This document shows positions 21,351 through 33,714 of a stretch of DNA of 64,000 nucleotides, piece after piece. Positions within the stretch are counted from its first letter, which is position 1. Every line of letters begins with the position of its first letter. The translations under genes and the position numbers were made by a program. The notes beneath the pieces are model-generated. The model had not been told where the DNA came from, made no database searches, and worked only from the letters and a program-made list of their open reading frames with translations. Source of the DNA: Stomoxys calcitrans (taxonomy: Eukaryota > Arthropoda > Insecta > Diptera > Muscidae). The stretch covers positions 154,504,559 through 154,568,558 of the forward strand of contig NC_081556.1 of the NCBI RefSeq assembly GCF_963082655.1, read 5' to 3'.

Positions 21351-22140
21351 TTGCCATTGCTCCGTTATATGAGGTGAATGAGAGTTATCAGGAGAAAAGG
21401 GGAGAGGAGAAACGTTCGTTCCGAAGAATGAAGAGAGAAATGGAAAGGCGTGTGTGTGAGCGACTTGAGATGTACAGGAGTTAGAATGAGGTCAGAAAAT
21501 TTACCAAAGTATCAAACATCAAACTGAGGGCTTTGGTAGAGGCACATCCTCCAGCAGGACAAACAATAAAGAAATCTGGGAACTGGTGGGATATGGAAAG
21601 AACATTTTCGCAGCTGTTTGAGTCCGATACTGGTGGCGACGAGGATACTGCACAACCAATCCCTAATGATGGTATAGAAGGAATACCGCCTAGTCAGATT
21701 GAGGTACAAGTGACTGAAAAACAACAAGGCAGCAGAAGCCGATGGGTTGCCAGCTGTATTATTTAAGAACGGAGGCGACATGCTGATGGGGCGATGCATC
21801 ATCTACTCTGCGCGATCCGGCTAGAAGAACGCATGCCCAATGATTGAAACCTCAGCATGCAATGTCCCTTACAAAACAAAAGAGACAAGACACTGTATGC
21901 CTCGTCCCCATCTCATACAAGATACCCTCGAGTATACTGCAGAAAAGACTAAAATCTAAAGTCAATGATATAATTGGGCCCTATAGTTGCGGCCTTAGTC
22001 CAGGTAAATTCACCATACACACTGCACCAAGTCCTGGCAAATACTTAAGAAGGATAGGTCGACGTTTAACTTCTCTTCTACACTACAGGATTAGAAAGTC
22101 GTCTTATACAGCCATATACGTTCAAAGGAATTTCGACATC

Positions 22141-22300
22141 GCACAGTGGGAGAAAATCGAAAAAATGGCTTGAGCTGAGGTGCCAGCGAGATCGTATGCA
22201 AAATTCCTTTTGACAGGTTCGTAAAGTTGGTCACCTCCTTATTTGTTGGGGCTGCCAAATATTCGTTTGAGGTCCGTTTTCCAAATTGCTGCATAGTGCT
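22141..22300 (+). mobile_element. Fragment related to the CACARTG TIR element
   Basis: Begins CACAGTGGGAGAAAATCGAA and shares internal sequence (TGCCAGCGAGATCGTATGCA) with 14338-14633. No right end was found. Confidence 0.45.
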
Positions 22301-22554
22301 CAAAAATCCCTATCAAAAAGTTCGTTTGAGGTCTGAAATATCTCGTCTTGTTTCTGGGATATTCGACTGTGAATATTTTTGCTTTGCGTATTTTGTAATT
22401 TACGAAGGCATTTGAGGTACGATTTTCATTCTATGCATGATTTGGATTTGTGAGAACGATTTACAACGACTTTGCAGCAAAAAGTGTCCACATCTGTTAA
22501 TTCTGCTAAAAGTTAAAAAAAAAACTGGTGGTCCGATTTTGATAACACACAACA
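22301..22554. other. Unassigned stretch between repeat fragments
   Basis: Contains short internal duplication (GTTCGTTTGAGGTC at about 22261 and 22320). No gene seen. Confidence 0.4.
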
Positions 22555-22998
22555 TTGATTTTAGAAGGTTTAACGAAACGAGAAGGTCCAGAGACTGGCT
22601 TGCGTCGGAATCACAGGGGCGCTGAGACCCCCAACGCAGGCAGACCTGGGGGCGATGCTGATATGCAGCCCATTGGGGCTTATATTTGGAACTGCGCCGA
22701 CAGGGTCAAGCTTAGGCTTAGAGAGCTCGGCATGCTGAAGAATGATGGTTGCGGCCACAGTTCTTTTCTGGGTGTTATGGATACGGAGGGGAGACTGAGG
22801 AGGATCTCCGGCTACCTGGCACCAGTGCCGACTGAAGTGAGGGCATTAGCGATTCGTTTTCCTGAGAGGAACGAATGGAGGGCGGATGGTGTACTTGAGG
22901 AGGATGAGACCTCGATCTGCACAGATGGCTCCAAGATGGAGTCAGGGATTGGATTGGGGGTCTACTCTGATGCGCTCAATATCAGTATGCCTCTGAGA
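22555..22998 (+). pseudogene. Non-LTR retrotransposon fragment, RNase H region
   Basis: Open frame with RVKLRLRELGMLKNDGCGHS, then DETSICTDGSKMESGIGLGV and YSDALNIS. The TDGSKM-x-GLGVY signature is the start of an RNase H domain as in I/LOA/R1-type LINEs. It is the same family as 42325-43800 and 50330-51240. A minus-strand SINE truncates it. Confidence 0.65.
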
Positions 22999-23263
22999 CT
23001 CACATATCAATGAGTGCAGTCCGATTCAAATTTAAGCTCAATGATAAGGGACCTCCTTTTTTTAGCCGAGTCCGAACGGCGTGTCGCAGTGCAACACTTA
23101 TTTGGAGAAAAGTTTTACATGGCATAGTACCTCACAAATATTGCCAGCATTAGGAGGGGAAAACCACCGCTGAAAATTTTTTCTGATGGTCTCGCCAGGA
23201 TTCGAACCCATGCGTTCAGGGTCATAGGGGGACATGCTAACCTCTGCGCTACGGTGGCCTCCT
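22998..23263 (-). mobile_element. tRNA-derived SINE, tail-truncated
   Basis: The head is intact on the minus strand (GGAGGCCACCGTAGCGCAGA, GGGTTCGAATCCTGGCGAGA). The far tail is missing and it joins directly to LINE sequence. A diverged plus-strand piece of the same family follows at 23264-23365. Confidence 0.75.
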
Positions 23264-23365
23264 CCGCTGACGACATCTAGCCATGTTAAAACTTCTCCAA
23301 CAAGTGGTGTCCTTAAGCGGCACATCGCCATAAAAAATGAGGCTCCATATTATTGAGCTAAAACG

Positions 23366-25653
23366 GAAATGGAATGAGCATGGGAAAATACGTAAGCAGT
23401 GTATTTCATTTTGCCATTTTTCATCGAAAAACCGCAGTTCACAATTGCCATGTTTAAACGAACACTCTTTTCTTATCCAAAATTTCAGTTATTGTAGGAA
23501 ATTTCACCCCACTGTGTTTGAAATTAGACAAATAGTAGAGGCATTGTTTGACTTACAGCCTCCGTGCCTGCCATTCAAAACTCACATCTCTTTCATTGTT
23601 CAGATTCAGAGTACTTTTCATGAATAGGTGATGATTTTACCGCTCTACGAGTATGTTTTAATGTCTAATGTAGACAACAATGCAGTGTTGGAGAGTAAAA
23701 GACGGTGTATTCTATGTATGAGTGTTCGTGTGTGTTAGTGTGAGAATATGCTCATGGAATATTCTATTTAAAATGTAGTAGAAGAAGCCAATTTTTACTG
23801 TTTTTATATTGTTTGGTTACGGTTACGGCTACGGTTATGGTTTCATTTTATTTTGTTTTTTGCTATGGTATAAATTTAGTTCATATTCAAGTAAAGCATC
23901 TCAACTTTTACATGGTGCTGCTGCCGCTGCTATTAAACGTCAAAAATAAATGAACTAAAGATTAAAGTTTAGTCTACAATGGCAAACTCTAGTTTTTTTA
24001 TGTTAAGGAGAAAAAGGAGGAGTGTGAAAATCATTGATTGAAGGCCCTAGCGATAGGAGACATAATGCATTGCATACTTTTAGGTGTTTAAGATATTTGA
24101 GAGTATAAAAGACTTGCACAGAAAAAATATACTGGCGTTCATTTTTGTAATTTTTATTTATTTATTATTTATTAGCTTTATTTTATATTTAAATATAATT
24201 TTCTTTTTAATTTGTGGGTTTAAATATTTAAGTTCTAATATGTAAAAAAGGATATATTTTAAGTACCAAAAATATTTGTCTGTCCTTCCAGACAAATCCC
24301 TTGCCTGGTTTACAATTGTTAAAAATAGATATAGCAAACGAACAATGAGGTCAACACAATCTTTCGTTGTTGTGTGCGAAAAGGATTATTTTTTTTTTTT
24401 TTTTTTTAATTTTTGGTAACCTATTTAACGTAACTGTCCTTCCAGAAGAATGCTTTGCCATATAATGGTTTTAAAAATTTATGAGAAAAACTTGTGCATG
24501 CTTTCAGTGGCTTAACAGATATATGGCCGCTATCAATTGAAATTTGATGTAAACCGAAAGTGCAAATTAATGTTGCGGAATTTGGTAGTGATGATACTGT
24601 TAATTTTCTTACCAAAAGCTATGCTCTGAGTCAATAAGTGCATTAAAATGTTTATGCTTTAAGTTCATGGCATTCAGTTTTACTGGCACAATCTTGCTGC
24701 CAGTTTCTGTTAAACAAACACAACGCCAACATTCATGGTATCGCTGCAACGACTTTACGGAAGGAGTGTATGTAGCATATTTGTGTGAGCTTTTAGGTAT
24801 CCATACCCATATAGTAGGTGGAAGGAAGGCAGTATGTTAGTAGGAAAGAAGGTACTGTCTTTTTTTTTTGGAATTGTGCATTTTCAACTGCAGCAGTTGA
24901 GGCGATTAAAAATTTATCACCGAAAAAGTTTACATGCTTTTGAAAATTTATGGCATACTTTGCAGCTGGCTCAGGCAGCAGTGATATTGATTTTCTTTAG
25001 TGTTTCGTTATGATTCTGACATTTGATATTTGCCAAAAATTACATGATTTTTTCATTCTTTGTGGCTGTGGCTCAGCAGCCTATCCTCTGTCATGTATGT
25101 GGATGGCAAGAACATTTCGCCTGAATTGCCATAGATATTATTCTCCTCATGTACTTTGCATTTGTAAGGTTCTTTTGCTGGGTATTATCCTGTGTCAGTT
25201 TTGCGTATTTTTTTGGTTTTTGGTTTTATTCTGGCAAAGATTTGCCAAACAGATGCTTGAAAGTTGTTCTGCATTGAAATTTCCCCTATAAGTATGCTAT
25301 ACTTTTTGCGTTAGCTGCAAAATTCAAAAGTTTTCTGTGCATAATTAAGAAATACTTTTTGGTTTTGTCAAAAGATAGACTATCTGGTATATGTTCACGG
25401 TTTTATGATTGCACAGGGACTAAGTTATGACTGTGACATATGCAAAGAAGCATTGCACAGAAAGTTCAAAGTTGAGCTTGGAAAATAAATGTCACAGGAA
25501 TTATTACGCAAATTAATAATAAAAGCATTTTTTAAAGAAAAATTAAAGGTTTTTATTTTGGCATATTTGGGAGTTGGAAAACAACCCATTTTTTTTCTCA
25601 GAAGGTGTATCTTTCCATATGAAGTAAATTAGATTGGATCATATCCCTAAGAG
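23366..25653. other. Intronic AT-rich stretch
   Basis: Many T runs; tandem GGTTACGG steps at 23814-23842. No repeat family or exon recognised over about 2.3 kb. Confidence 0.5.
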
Positions 25654-26430
25654 ACTACCATAGCGCAGACGTTAGCATGTCTGCCTATGTTGCTGAACGT
25701 CTTGGTTTGAATACTGTCGAGAACATCAGAAAAATTTGTCAGCGGTGATTATCCCCTCCTAATGCTGACGACATTTGTGAGGTACATTGCCATCTAAAGA
25801 CTTCTCCCCAAAGAGGTGCACTGCGGTATTGCACAGAAATGCAAATTTTGCCCATGAACATTCCACTAACGAACATGGGCAAACTTCTGACATATAAATG
25901 AGTGCAATCCGATTAAAGTTTAAGGGGCCTCCTTTTTATAGCCGAGTCTGAACGGCGTGCCGCAGTGCGACACGTATTTGGAGAGAAGTTTTACATGGCA
26001 TAGTACCTCACAAATGTTGCCAGCATTAGGAGGGGAAAACCGCCGCTGAAAATTTTTTCTGATGGTCTCGCCAGGATTCGAACCTAGGTGTTTAGCGTCA
26101 TAGTGTTTATAGCCGAGTCCGAACGGCGTGCCGCAGTGCGACACTTATTTGGAGAAAAGTTTTACATGGCATAGTACCTCACAAATGTTGCCAGCATTAG
26201 GAGGGGAAAACCACCGCTGAAAATATTTTCTGATGGTCTCGCCAGGATTCGAACCCAGGCATTCAGCGTCGTAGGCGGACATGCTAACCTCTGCGCTACG
26301 GGGGCTTCCGCGATATTGTACTGGGCCGGCAAAAGCATTGAGCTTAAACCTGAATCTGTCAGCACTCATTGATATGCGAGAAGTTTACCCCTGTTTCTTA
26401 ATGGAATGGGCAAATTTACATTTGCATATC
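25654..26430. mobile_element. Cluster of four SINE pieces in mixed orientation
   Basis: 25654-25815 plus-strand head and body; 25840-26102 minus-strand, ending within the head; 26103-26307 minus-strand, body to head; 26326-26430 plus-strand tail (TTGATATGCGAGAAGTTTAC). The joins suggest insertion into, and recombination between, existing copies. Confidence 0.75.
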
Positions 26431-27274
26431 CCTAAGGGGTCGTCCGGCCGTTCTGTTTTTACGTGTAAGTTAATTTATTAAAAGTTATAGTTAACGCATA
26501 TCTCACTACAGTATTGTTGAATTTGCAACTGAATCCAATTGAATGAAAAAAAAACCCAAAAATTACAGCAAATTTATAATTACCTTAAAACCCTTAAGCC
26601 ATGCATCATCGTCGATAGCATATCATGTTTTTTCCCGCAAATGCTACAAACAAAAAATCCTCAACATGGCTTTGAACATCCACATTATGCTATGAATGAA
26701 TAACAAATCAGCAAAAAAATTCAAATTTTTCCTGTTAGCCATGGAAATTGTGGCAAATCAAATGAAAATTCAAAAACCTCTAGCATAGCATTAAGGCATC
26801 AGTGGCTCAAAGGACTTTTGATATCTATTTTAGGGGGCAGCGAGCATATCCATGGTAATTGGTAGTCTATTTTTCGGGGATTTATTGGATAATGATTTTT
26901 TTGTAGAATTTTGCCAAACGAAAAGCTCTTAATTTAATGCTTTTACTATTATGATGGCTGCATAAGTGGATTTTCGTTGCAAAGGAAAATAATTAAATTT
27001 CTTAAAATGCTATTTCTTTGTGAGATTTGTTTTAGACTTTAAAACTTAATAAAACTTTTGAATGATGTATATGAATATAAGTTTGCCAAGGCAACAAAAA
27101 GATGTTCATTAGTTTCCTTGGTATTGCACTTGGTACTACCTTTGGTATTGTACATATTATTCATATACAAACACGAAATTGATTTAATGTCACTTATAAG
27201 GTAATATCTTGTAGTGTATCGAAGATCTCATGGTGTTAATATACCAGAGATTTGCTTTGATTTGTTGTTCATTT
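26431..27274. other. Intronic AT-rich stretch
   Basis: No repeat family or exon recognised. Confidence 0.45.
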
Positions 27275-27349
27275 GTATACCTACCACCCAAAGACACACA
27301 ACAAAATATCAATTTTCGTAAAAATCTAAGACGATCTAGCCATATCGTC

Positions 27350-27724
27350 CGCCCATCTGTCCGTCCGTCCGTTCATCTGTCCGTCCGTTCATCTGTCCGT
27401 CCGTTCATCTGTCCGTCCGTTCATCTGTCCGTCCGTTCATCTGTCCGTCCGTCCATCTGTCCGTCCGTTCATCTGTCCGTCCGTCCATCTGTCCGTCCGT
27501 TCATCTGTCCGTCCGTTCATCTGTCCGTCCGTTCATCTGTCCGTCCGTTCATCTGTCCGTCCGTTCATCTGTCCGTCCGTTCATCTGTCCGTCCGTTCAT
27601 CTATCCGTCCGTTCATCTGTCCGTCCGTTCTATGTCCGTCCGTTCATCTGTCCGTCCGTTCATCTGTCCGTCCGTTCATCTGTCCGTCCGTCCATCTGTC
27701 CGTCCGTCCATCTGACCGCCTGTC
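27350..27724 (+). repeat. 16-bp tandem array in a GTCC background
   Basis: About twenty copies of GTCCGTCCGTTCATCT, some with CCATCT or TCTATC variants. The unit differs from the plain GTCC/GTCT tract at 9681-10005. Open frames rich in Ser, Val, Arg, Pro and Ile across it are not genes. Confidence 0.95.
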
Positions 27725-28171
27725 TGTTTAAATCACTTTATAGATATTGACGTGAAACTTTGCACAGATTCTTTTTTTTGTCCATAGGCAAGTTAATTTC
27801 GAAGATGGGCTATATTGGACTATATCTTGATATAGCCCCCATATAAACCGTTCTGCCTATTTAAGATTTTAGGTCTATTAAAGCTGCATTTATTATCCGA
27901 TATCGCTGATATTTGGGACAGTGAATTGAGCTAGGCCTCTCAAAATCCTTGTTCAATACGGCCCAGATCGATCCAGATTTAGATATAGCTACCAAACAGA
28001 CTGATCTCTCGATTTAAGGTTTTGGACCCATAATAGGCACATTTATTCCCCGATTTCGCAACAATTTCGTATAGCGAGGTGTGTTAGGCTCCTTGTGAGG
28101 CATCCTCCTTAGGCATCCTTGTTCAATAAGGCCCAGATCGATCAAGATTTGGATAAAGCTGCCGTATATAC

Positions 28172-28470
28172 CGGAGGCCACCGTACCGTAGAAGTTAGCA
28201 TGTCCGTCTATAACGCTGAACGCCTGGATTCGAATCCTGTCGAGACCATCAGACAAAAATGTCCACGGTGTTTTTCCCCTTCTAATGCTGGCAACATTTG
28301 CCATGTAAAACTTCTCTCCAAAGAGGTGTCGCACTGCGGCATGCCGTTCGGACTCGACTAGAAAAAGGAGGCCCCTTATCATTGAGGAAGGACAATGGGA
28401 CTGCACTCATTGATATGTGAAAAGTTTGCTCCTGTTCCTTAGCGGAATGTTCATGGGCAAAATTTGCATA
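28172..28470 (+). mobile_element. tRNA-derived SINE
   Basis: Head GGAGGCCACCGTACCGTAGA, B box GGATTCGAATCCTGTCGAGA, tail ATGGGCAAAATTTGCATAT. Small deletions lie in the body. Inserted in a DINE-like element. Confidence 0.75.
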
Positions 28471-28671
28471 TACCGATCATTCGATTTAAGGCTTTAGGCC
28501 CATAAATGGTGAATTTAGTACCCGATTTCGCTGAAATTAGGCACAATGCGTTGCGTTACGCTCCTTGGCATTCTTACTGACTAAGATAAAGATCAGTCTA
28601 TATTTCTATATAACTGACATATAGACAGATCTCTCGATTTAAGGTCTTAGGTCCATAAAATGCGACGAATT

Positions 28672-29080
28672 GACCGGTCCCGAACGTAAAATAAAATGTC
28701 TACTGAACTCGCATCTCAATAAATCCATTGTTACGCGTGCTTTGTGTCATATGGCATCGTCTTGTTGAAACCACATGTCATGCAAGTCAAGCTCTTGAAT
28801 TTTCGGCAAGATATCATCTCATGGTAGCGCTCACCATGCACAATTACTTTACGATTCGCATCATCTTTGAAGAAGTACGGTCCAATGATGCCACCAGCCC
28901 ATAAACCGCACCAAACTGTGACTTTTTCTGGATACGTTGGTAGCTCTTGTAATGTAATGTAATGTAAGCTCTTACATACCCAGTGATCCAAAAATGAGCT
29001 TCGTCGCTGAATGGAAGAAGCGCGTGGTTAAATTATACCCCAAACTGAAGATGTTTGAGAGTGAAACAAAACACGAAACG
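28672..29080 (-). pseudogene. Mariner-type transposase fragment
   Basis: The minus strand encodes ELPTYPEKVTVWCGLWAGGI followed by IGPYFFKDDANRKVIVHGER and YHEMIS. This is the mariner stretch around VWCGLWAGGIIGPYFF, before the second catalytic Asp. Upstream, SATKLIFGSLG is a frameshifted SDEAHFWLNG-type motif. It is broken, with no complete DDE/D domain. A sister copy lies at 60440-61030. Confidence 0.75.
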
Positions 29081-29102
29081 TGCGCGAGCTGTTTAAACCA
29101 AA

Positions 29103-29415
29103 TAGCAAATTTGCCCATGAACATTTCATCAAGGAACAGGGGCAAACTTTTCTCATATCAATGTGTGCAGTCCGATTCAAGTTTTTAAGCTCAATGATAA
29201 GAGGCCTCCTTTTTATAGCCGAGTCCGAATGGCGTGCCGTAGTGCGACACCTCGTTTGAGGAGAAGTTTTTACATGGCATAGTACTTCACAAATGTCGCC
29301 AGCATTAGGAGGGGATAACCACCGCTGAAAATTTTATGATGATCACGCCAGGATTCGAATCCAGCAGTTCAGCGTCATAGGCGGACATGCTAACCTCTGC
29401 GCTACGGTGGCCTCC
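29103..29415 (-). mobile_element. tRNA-derived SINE
   Basis: Near full length on the minus strand (GGAGGCCACCGTAGCGCAGA to TTCATGGGCAAATTTGC). It is flanked on both sides by GAGCTGTTTAAACCA (29086-29100 and 29416-29430), a 15-bp target duplication inside mariner-derived DNA. Confidence 0.85.
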
Positions 29416-29430
29416 GAGCTGTTTAAACCA

Positions 29431-32333
29431 GTGTTGCCAAAATGATAACAGCTGAAAAATTACCCTTTATTCGAGGTGCTGGGTATTCCTTTCGGCCCAG
29501 CTGAACTTAATGGCTTCTGAAATGTTTTTGTTGATCTGTTTTTAATAGTTATAGTTTGTCGTCAATGTGCGTTTAATATCATTTGTTCCTGGTATGCATT
29601 TTCCAAAGGGATGGTTGCCCAACTTTCGGACTGCAGTTTTTGGAATTCCATCCCTTCATACCGCCTTTCTTTTAGCTGTCAAATTTTGCCAATATTTGAA
29701 AGAAACCAGAAAAAAATTTCTGGTTTATTTATTTTACACATATATATTTTTTGTAAGTTTGGTCCCAAATTAAAAAAAAAAATTTCCGTAAACATGTTTT
29801 TTAAAATTCAAAATTGATAGTTTTTTAATAAATTAGTTAAATTGAATTTCTCAAGTAATGGGTATGTAACTTTTTTTTTTTAATTTGTAATGAAATTTGT
29901 GGGTAAATTTTGTTGTACTTTCTGAAAGCTTCTTTACAACAATTATTTTTTATTTTTGTTTTAAATTTTGTTTACTTTTGTTTTTTTTTATTAACCAATG
30001 CTCTAAATACCTCTATCAATGATTTTCACACCTATAAGAACATGCACAATCATGACATAGGCAGTATATTTTCTTTTCCGCTCTGTTCAGCGGATCCTCT
30101 CTACGACATTGCCATCTCAATTGTCATTCCCATCATCATCTATCAACTAATGTTGCATGCATGGTGTTGTTTTTCTACAAGGTTTATGCTTTGCTTAAAA
30201 TTTCTACAAAGGTTTCTTGTTGTTGTTGTTGTCGTTTGTTCAGGTAACTAAAACTATTAAAAGAGCTAAGTAACAAATCAATTGATTCTGCCAAATACAA
30301 AAATTTGTTATACTTTCAAAAGAGAGAAAAGCTCAAAGGTAATACGGAGAGAGACATAGAGAGAGAGAGGGGGAGAGCAGGAGCTTAAAGAATAGCAAAT
30401 TCGATTCAATTGAGTTTTGGGTAATTTCTATTTGTTTTGATTCAAACATTGTAGTGGGAGAGTAAATAAGAGAGAAAGAGAGTAACGTAAAACTAGTTTG
30501 TGATGCCAACTAGGAGTAATAGAAATATGTAGGTAATTTTTTTTTTTGTTATATTTAAAAAAAGTAGAACAATATCTTACAAATGATAGTTAGAAGGTTT
30601 TGATTTTTGTTTTATTTATTTTGTACCTTAACGAACAAATCGTGATGTAAATTCTAGAAATAAACAAAAGAAAAGGCGGGAAAATAGGAGGAAAAGAATA
30701 AATGAGAAACACGGTAATTCAATTGAATTCTCACTTTGTTGTTGTTGTAAAAACACTTCAAAAAAACACTAAACTCAAGTAATCAGAGGAATTCGTTGTG
30801 GTTTTGGTGGTGTGAAGATGATGGAGATGAGGTTGGCGTTAGTTGTGGTATGGTTTATGAGGAATGCGATACAGTTGGTTGGCAATGAATGGCAATGGAA
30901 TTTGATAGTGGTGGGTGGTGGTAGTAGTAGTAGTAGTGGAGGTAGGTCAACAACTTATTACAAAAAAAAAAGAGAAGAAATGAAACAAAATGTGAAGTAA
31001 CATACGAAACGAACGAACACCCACAGCAACGATTCTAAATGGTAACTCGCGCCTAGTATAGGTGAGTTTCGTTGCGTTTGATGTAGTTTTAGTTCTGTTT
31101 TTTTTCCAGAAGGGGCAATGAGTGCACATAATCAGAGAGTGTAAGAGAGAGAGAGAGAGGGGGAGAGCAAACGCCGGAATACTATATATGAGAATAGTTT
31201 TTGAAGCCCCCTCAACTCTTGATTTTATTTGTTTTTAGTGGTTCTTTTTTTTTTTTTAAATAACTAAAGCAAGTATAAAACAACAAAAAATATGAATAAT
31301 AAGCACCAATTTGTAAGTGTTGTTGTCGTCTCGAGTGTGTGGTTAGGGTTGTTGTTGGTTTTTTACGTCTTTCTAGTGTTGTTGAGTAGGTCTGAGGATT
31401 GTTTTTTAAAGGTGGCCACGAGTAGTCTCTTACAAGGATGTTGGCATTTGGTTACGGTTTTGTGTCTTTCTTTTGTTGACAAAAGCCAATATGCTTTAGT
31501 CTAAAGGCTGCTAGGGATTTTGGGGGAAAACAAATACAAGTTAGAATGGCTGATGTGCATGTGAGAAGAGGAGACATTGTGTATGGTTCCCTTTTCTTAT
31601 GGTTGTTGTTTCTGTTTCTGTTACTGCTGCAGCTTCTGCCAATGCTTTGGTTTGGTTGACTTCTATGTTGATTTTACTGTTGACGTTTTTATTAAATCAA
31701 ACAAAAACTCGGTGAAAATCACAAAGTGAACCAAAAACCCAAATGATGTCTGACGATAAGAACACAAGAAAAGGATGACTGAGAGAACAACAATGCCATG
31801 GCGAAAACAAAAGAACACATCAACTGAAAAGACCGAAAAATCGAAAAACGTCTTAGGCGGGGAATACCAAAGTCACTTGAGCATGTTAATATTTTCGTTT
31901 TCTGCCTTTTATTTAACTACTTCGAAGGGTGGAGGGTATTCCCTTTTCATATTGGCGAAATGAAGCACAGTGGTTAGAGTGGTGTTGATGGCATTAATGG
32001 TTTTATTTATTTCCCTGTTTTTGTTTTATTAATAATTTTTATATAAATATTTCCAATTTTATGCTAGGACCTAAAATAATCAACTGGATTCTTTAAAAAG
32101 CACTACATTCAACTTTGAATGTCATTTCGGCACGAGTTATCGTTTACTGATTGCCATAATATTTCCTATTTTGCTTTTTGGAATCAAAAGTCCGAAAAAA
32201 AAGGTGAGCAGGCATTTTTATATTTTCAAAAAAAAAAAAAATACTTCTTAGTATAGGACGCACCCACATAAGCTACTACACCATATGTGTAGGAATGCTG
32301 GAGTTGCTGTAGGAATGCTGAACCCATGTCTGA
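29431..32333. other. Intronic low-complexity stretch
   Basis: AT-rich with (GA)n tracts at 30352-30378 and 31144-31168, an AGT run near 30920-30940 and several TGTTGTTG runs. A decayed DINE right end may lie at 29470-29510 (TTTCGGCCCAGCTGAACTTA). No exon recognised. Confidence 0.5.
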
Positions 32334-32573
32334 AGGTCACCGTAGCGTAGAGGTTAGTATATTCACATATAGCCCTGATCGCTTGGTGGCGAATCTAAGC
32401 GAGACAATTAGAAAATTAGTTAAGCTGTGATTATATCTTTACAACTATGACAATCAAAAGGGAGACCCTTCTCATTGCGCAAAATCTTGTATTGGATCGC
32501 ACTTATGGATGAGGGAGTATCTCTGGTGTTCTTTTACGGAATGTTCATGGGTAAATTTGCATTTGCATGTCTG
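32334..32573 (+). mobile_element. tRNA-derived SINE, diverged
   Basis: Head AGGTCACCGTAGCGTAGAGG. The B box is decayed (GGTGGCGAATCTAAGCGAGA). Internal deletion removes part of the body; tail GGAATGTTCATGGGTAAATT. Older than most copies here. Confidence 0.65.
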
Positions 32574-33373
32574 AACCATTTCGTCTTGCCTATGAATTGG
32601 AGAAAACTTCTAAGAGTCCCTTTGGCAATATCCCACAGTTGGGAAAATAAAAAATTATGGAATTATAGTGCTGCTTTAAGCCTTGGCATAATCATTTCAT
32701 CCTCATATACATAAACACAGCTATTGCAAATATCATAAGGCGGGATTCCCATGCCATTCTCATGGGATTCTCATCGTTACTGCCAACCTATTTCCGCTAC
32801 ACTATTATCTCATCTACCAGGTCATTGTTTCGTTTTTTGATGAATGCCGTACATTTCGAGGGTAATAAGTTTCTTCTCAGAATCTTGTTTGCCGTAGACC
32901 TTTGCCTGAAAGCCCGCTCATATATCTCAACTATTCGACTTCATTCTAAAGCTTTACCTGAAAAACGAATTCTTTTGATCCATAGTCGTAGAACACGATG
33001 TCTTATCTTCGTGTAGTCTTAGATCTTCACTAGTCTTCTCTGAGTACCTTTCCTATAGCAAATGGAAGGTTGGCCGTTCCAGGCCTTTCTCAGCATATTC
33101 AGTTCTCTTAGGTTAAGTCCAATTTCATCATCCTAAACCTCAGTTACCACCACGTCACAACTCTTTTCCGGAACAATTATTCTGCGCCTGTTTCCATGTC
33201 AGGTGGTCTAAGATCTTCCTCTGCCTTTGCAGCTGGTATCCAAATTATAACTGATGCGGTACCTAGTCTTCGTCAATATGTTAAAATTCAGTCTAAGCGC
33301 AATATTAGTAGAACAGAACTCAATTGGCAAAGCATCCAATACAGTCTATAGTGTAAATCCGGCGACTTGGTAA
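32574..33373. other. Unassigned stretch, possibly degenerate retrotransposon
   Basis: Higher GC than the surrounding intron and without clear stops in places, but no domain was recognised. It interleaves with SINE and LINE debris. Confidence 0.3.
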
Positions 33374-33387
33374 TACCGATGTAGTAT

Positions 33388-33700
33388 GCAAATGCAAATG
33401 CAAATTTTGCCCATGAACATTCTACTAAGGAACAGGGGCAAACTTCTCACATATCAGTGAGTGCACTCCGATTCAAGGTTAAGCTCAATGATAAAGGGCC
33501 TCCCTTATATAGACGAGTCCGAACGGCGTGCCGCAGTGCGACACCTCTTTGGAGAGAAGTTTTATATGGCATAGTACCTCACAAATGTTGCCAGCATTAG
33601 GTGGGGAAAACCACCGCTGAAATATTTTTTTTTCTGATGGTCTCGCCAGGATTCGAACCCAGGTGTTCAGCGTCATAGGCGGACATGCTAACCTCTGCGC
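33388..33700 (-). mobile_element. tRNA-derived SINE with perfect 14-bp target duplication
   Basis: TACCGATGTAGTAT occurs at 33374-33387 and 33701-33714. The head is slightly truncated at GCGCAGAGGTTAGCATG; the rest is close to consensus. The duplication marks a target-primed insertion. Confidence 0.9.
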
Positions 33701-33714
33701 TACCGATGTAGTAT

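Larger units (their letters stand above)
20230..22100 (+). pseudogene. Broken non-LTR retrotransposon with CFDP2-like endonuclease and reverse transcriptase
   Basis: 20280-20690 encodes part of an endonuclease/exonuclease/phosphatase-type domain of the kind often annotated as craniofacial development protein 2-like: LLYSSYHGTRQQFGSGIVFN, then after a frame change HDIKIVLVDCKAMIERENIF and GQTVGKFSLQEV. A SINE splits it at 20696-21047. 21360-22050 resembles the RT N-terminal part in several frames: EERMPNDWNLS-like residues read EERMPND*NLS, followed by CPLQNK and later IGPYSCGLSPGKFTIHT. Stops and frameshifts make it nonfunctional, and the catalytic YADD region is not found. Confidence 0.7.
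27275..28670 (+). mobile_element. DINE-like element with a 16-bp higher-order GTCC array
   Basis: The left end is decayed (TATACCTACCACCCAAAGAC), and the core GTAAAAATCTAAGACGATCT is present. After the array come DINE units (CTATATCTTGATATAGCCCC). A SINE sits at 28172-28470. The element runs into mariner sequence without a recognisable right end. Confidence 0.7.

Noticed and set aside
12074..31168. GAGA-factor regulatory elements at the four (GA)n tracts
   Set aside because: The tracts exist (12074, 17426, 30352, 31144), but simple GA runs are common in fly introns and nothing else here marks an enhancer or promoter.
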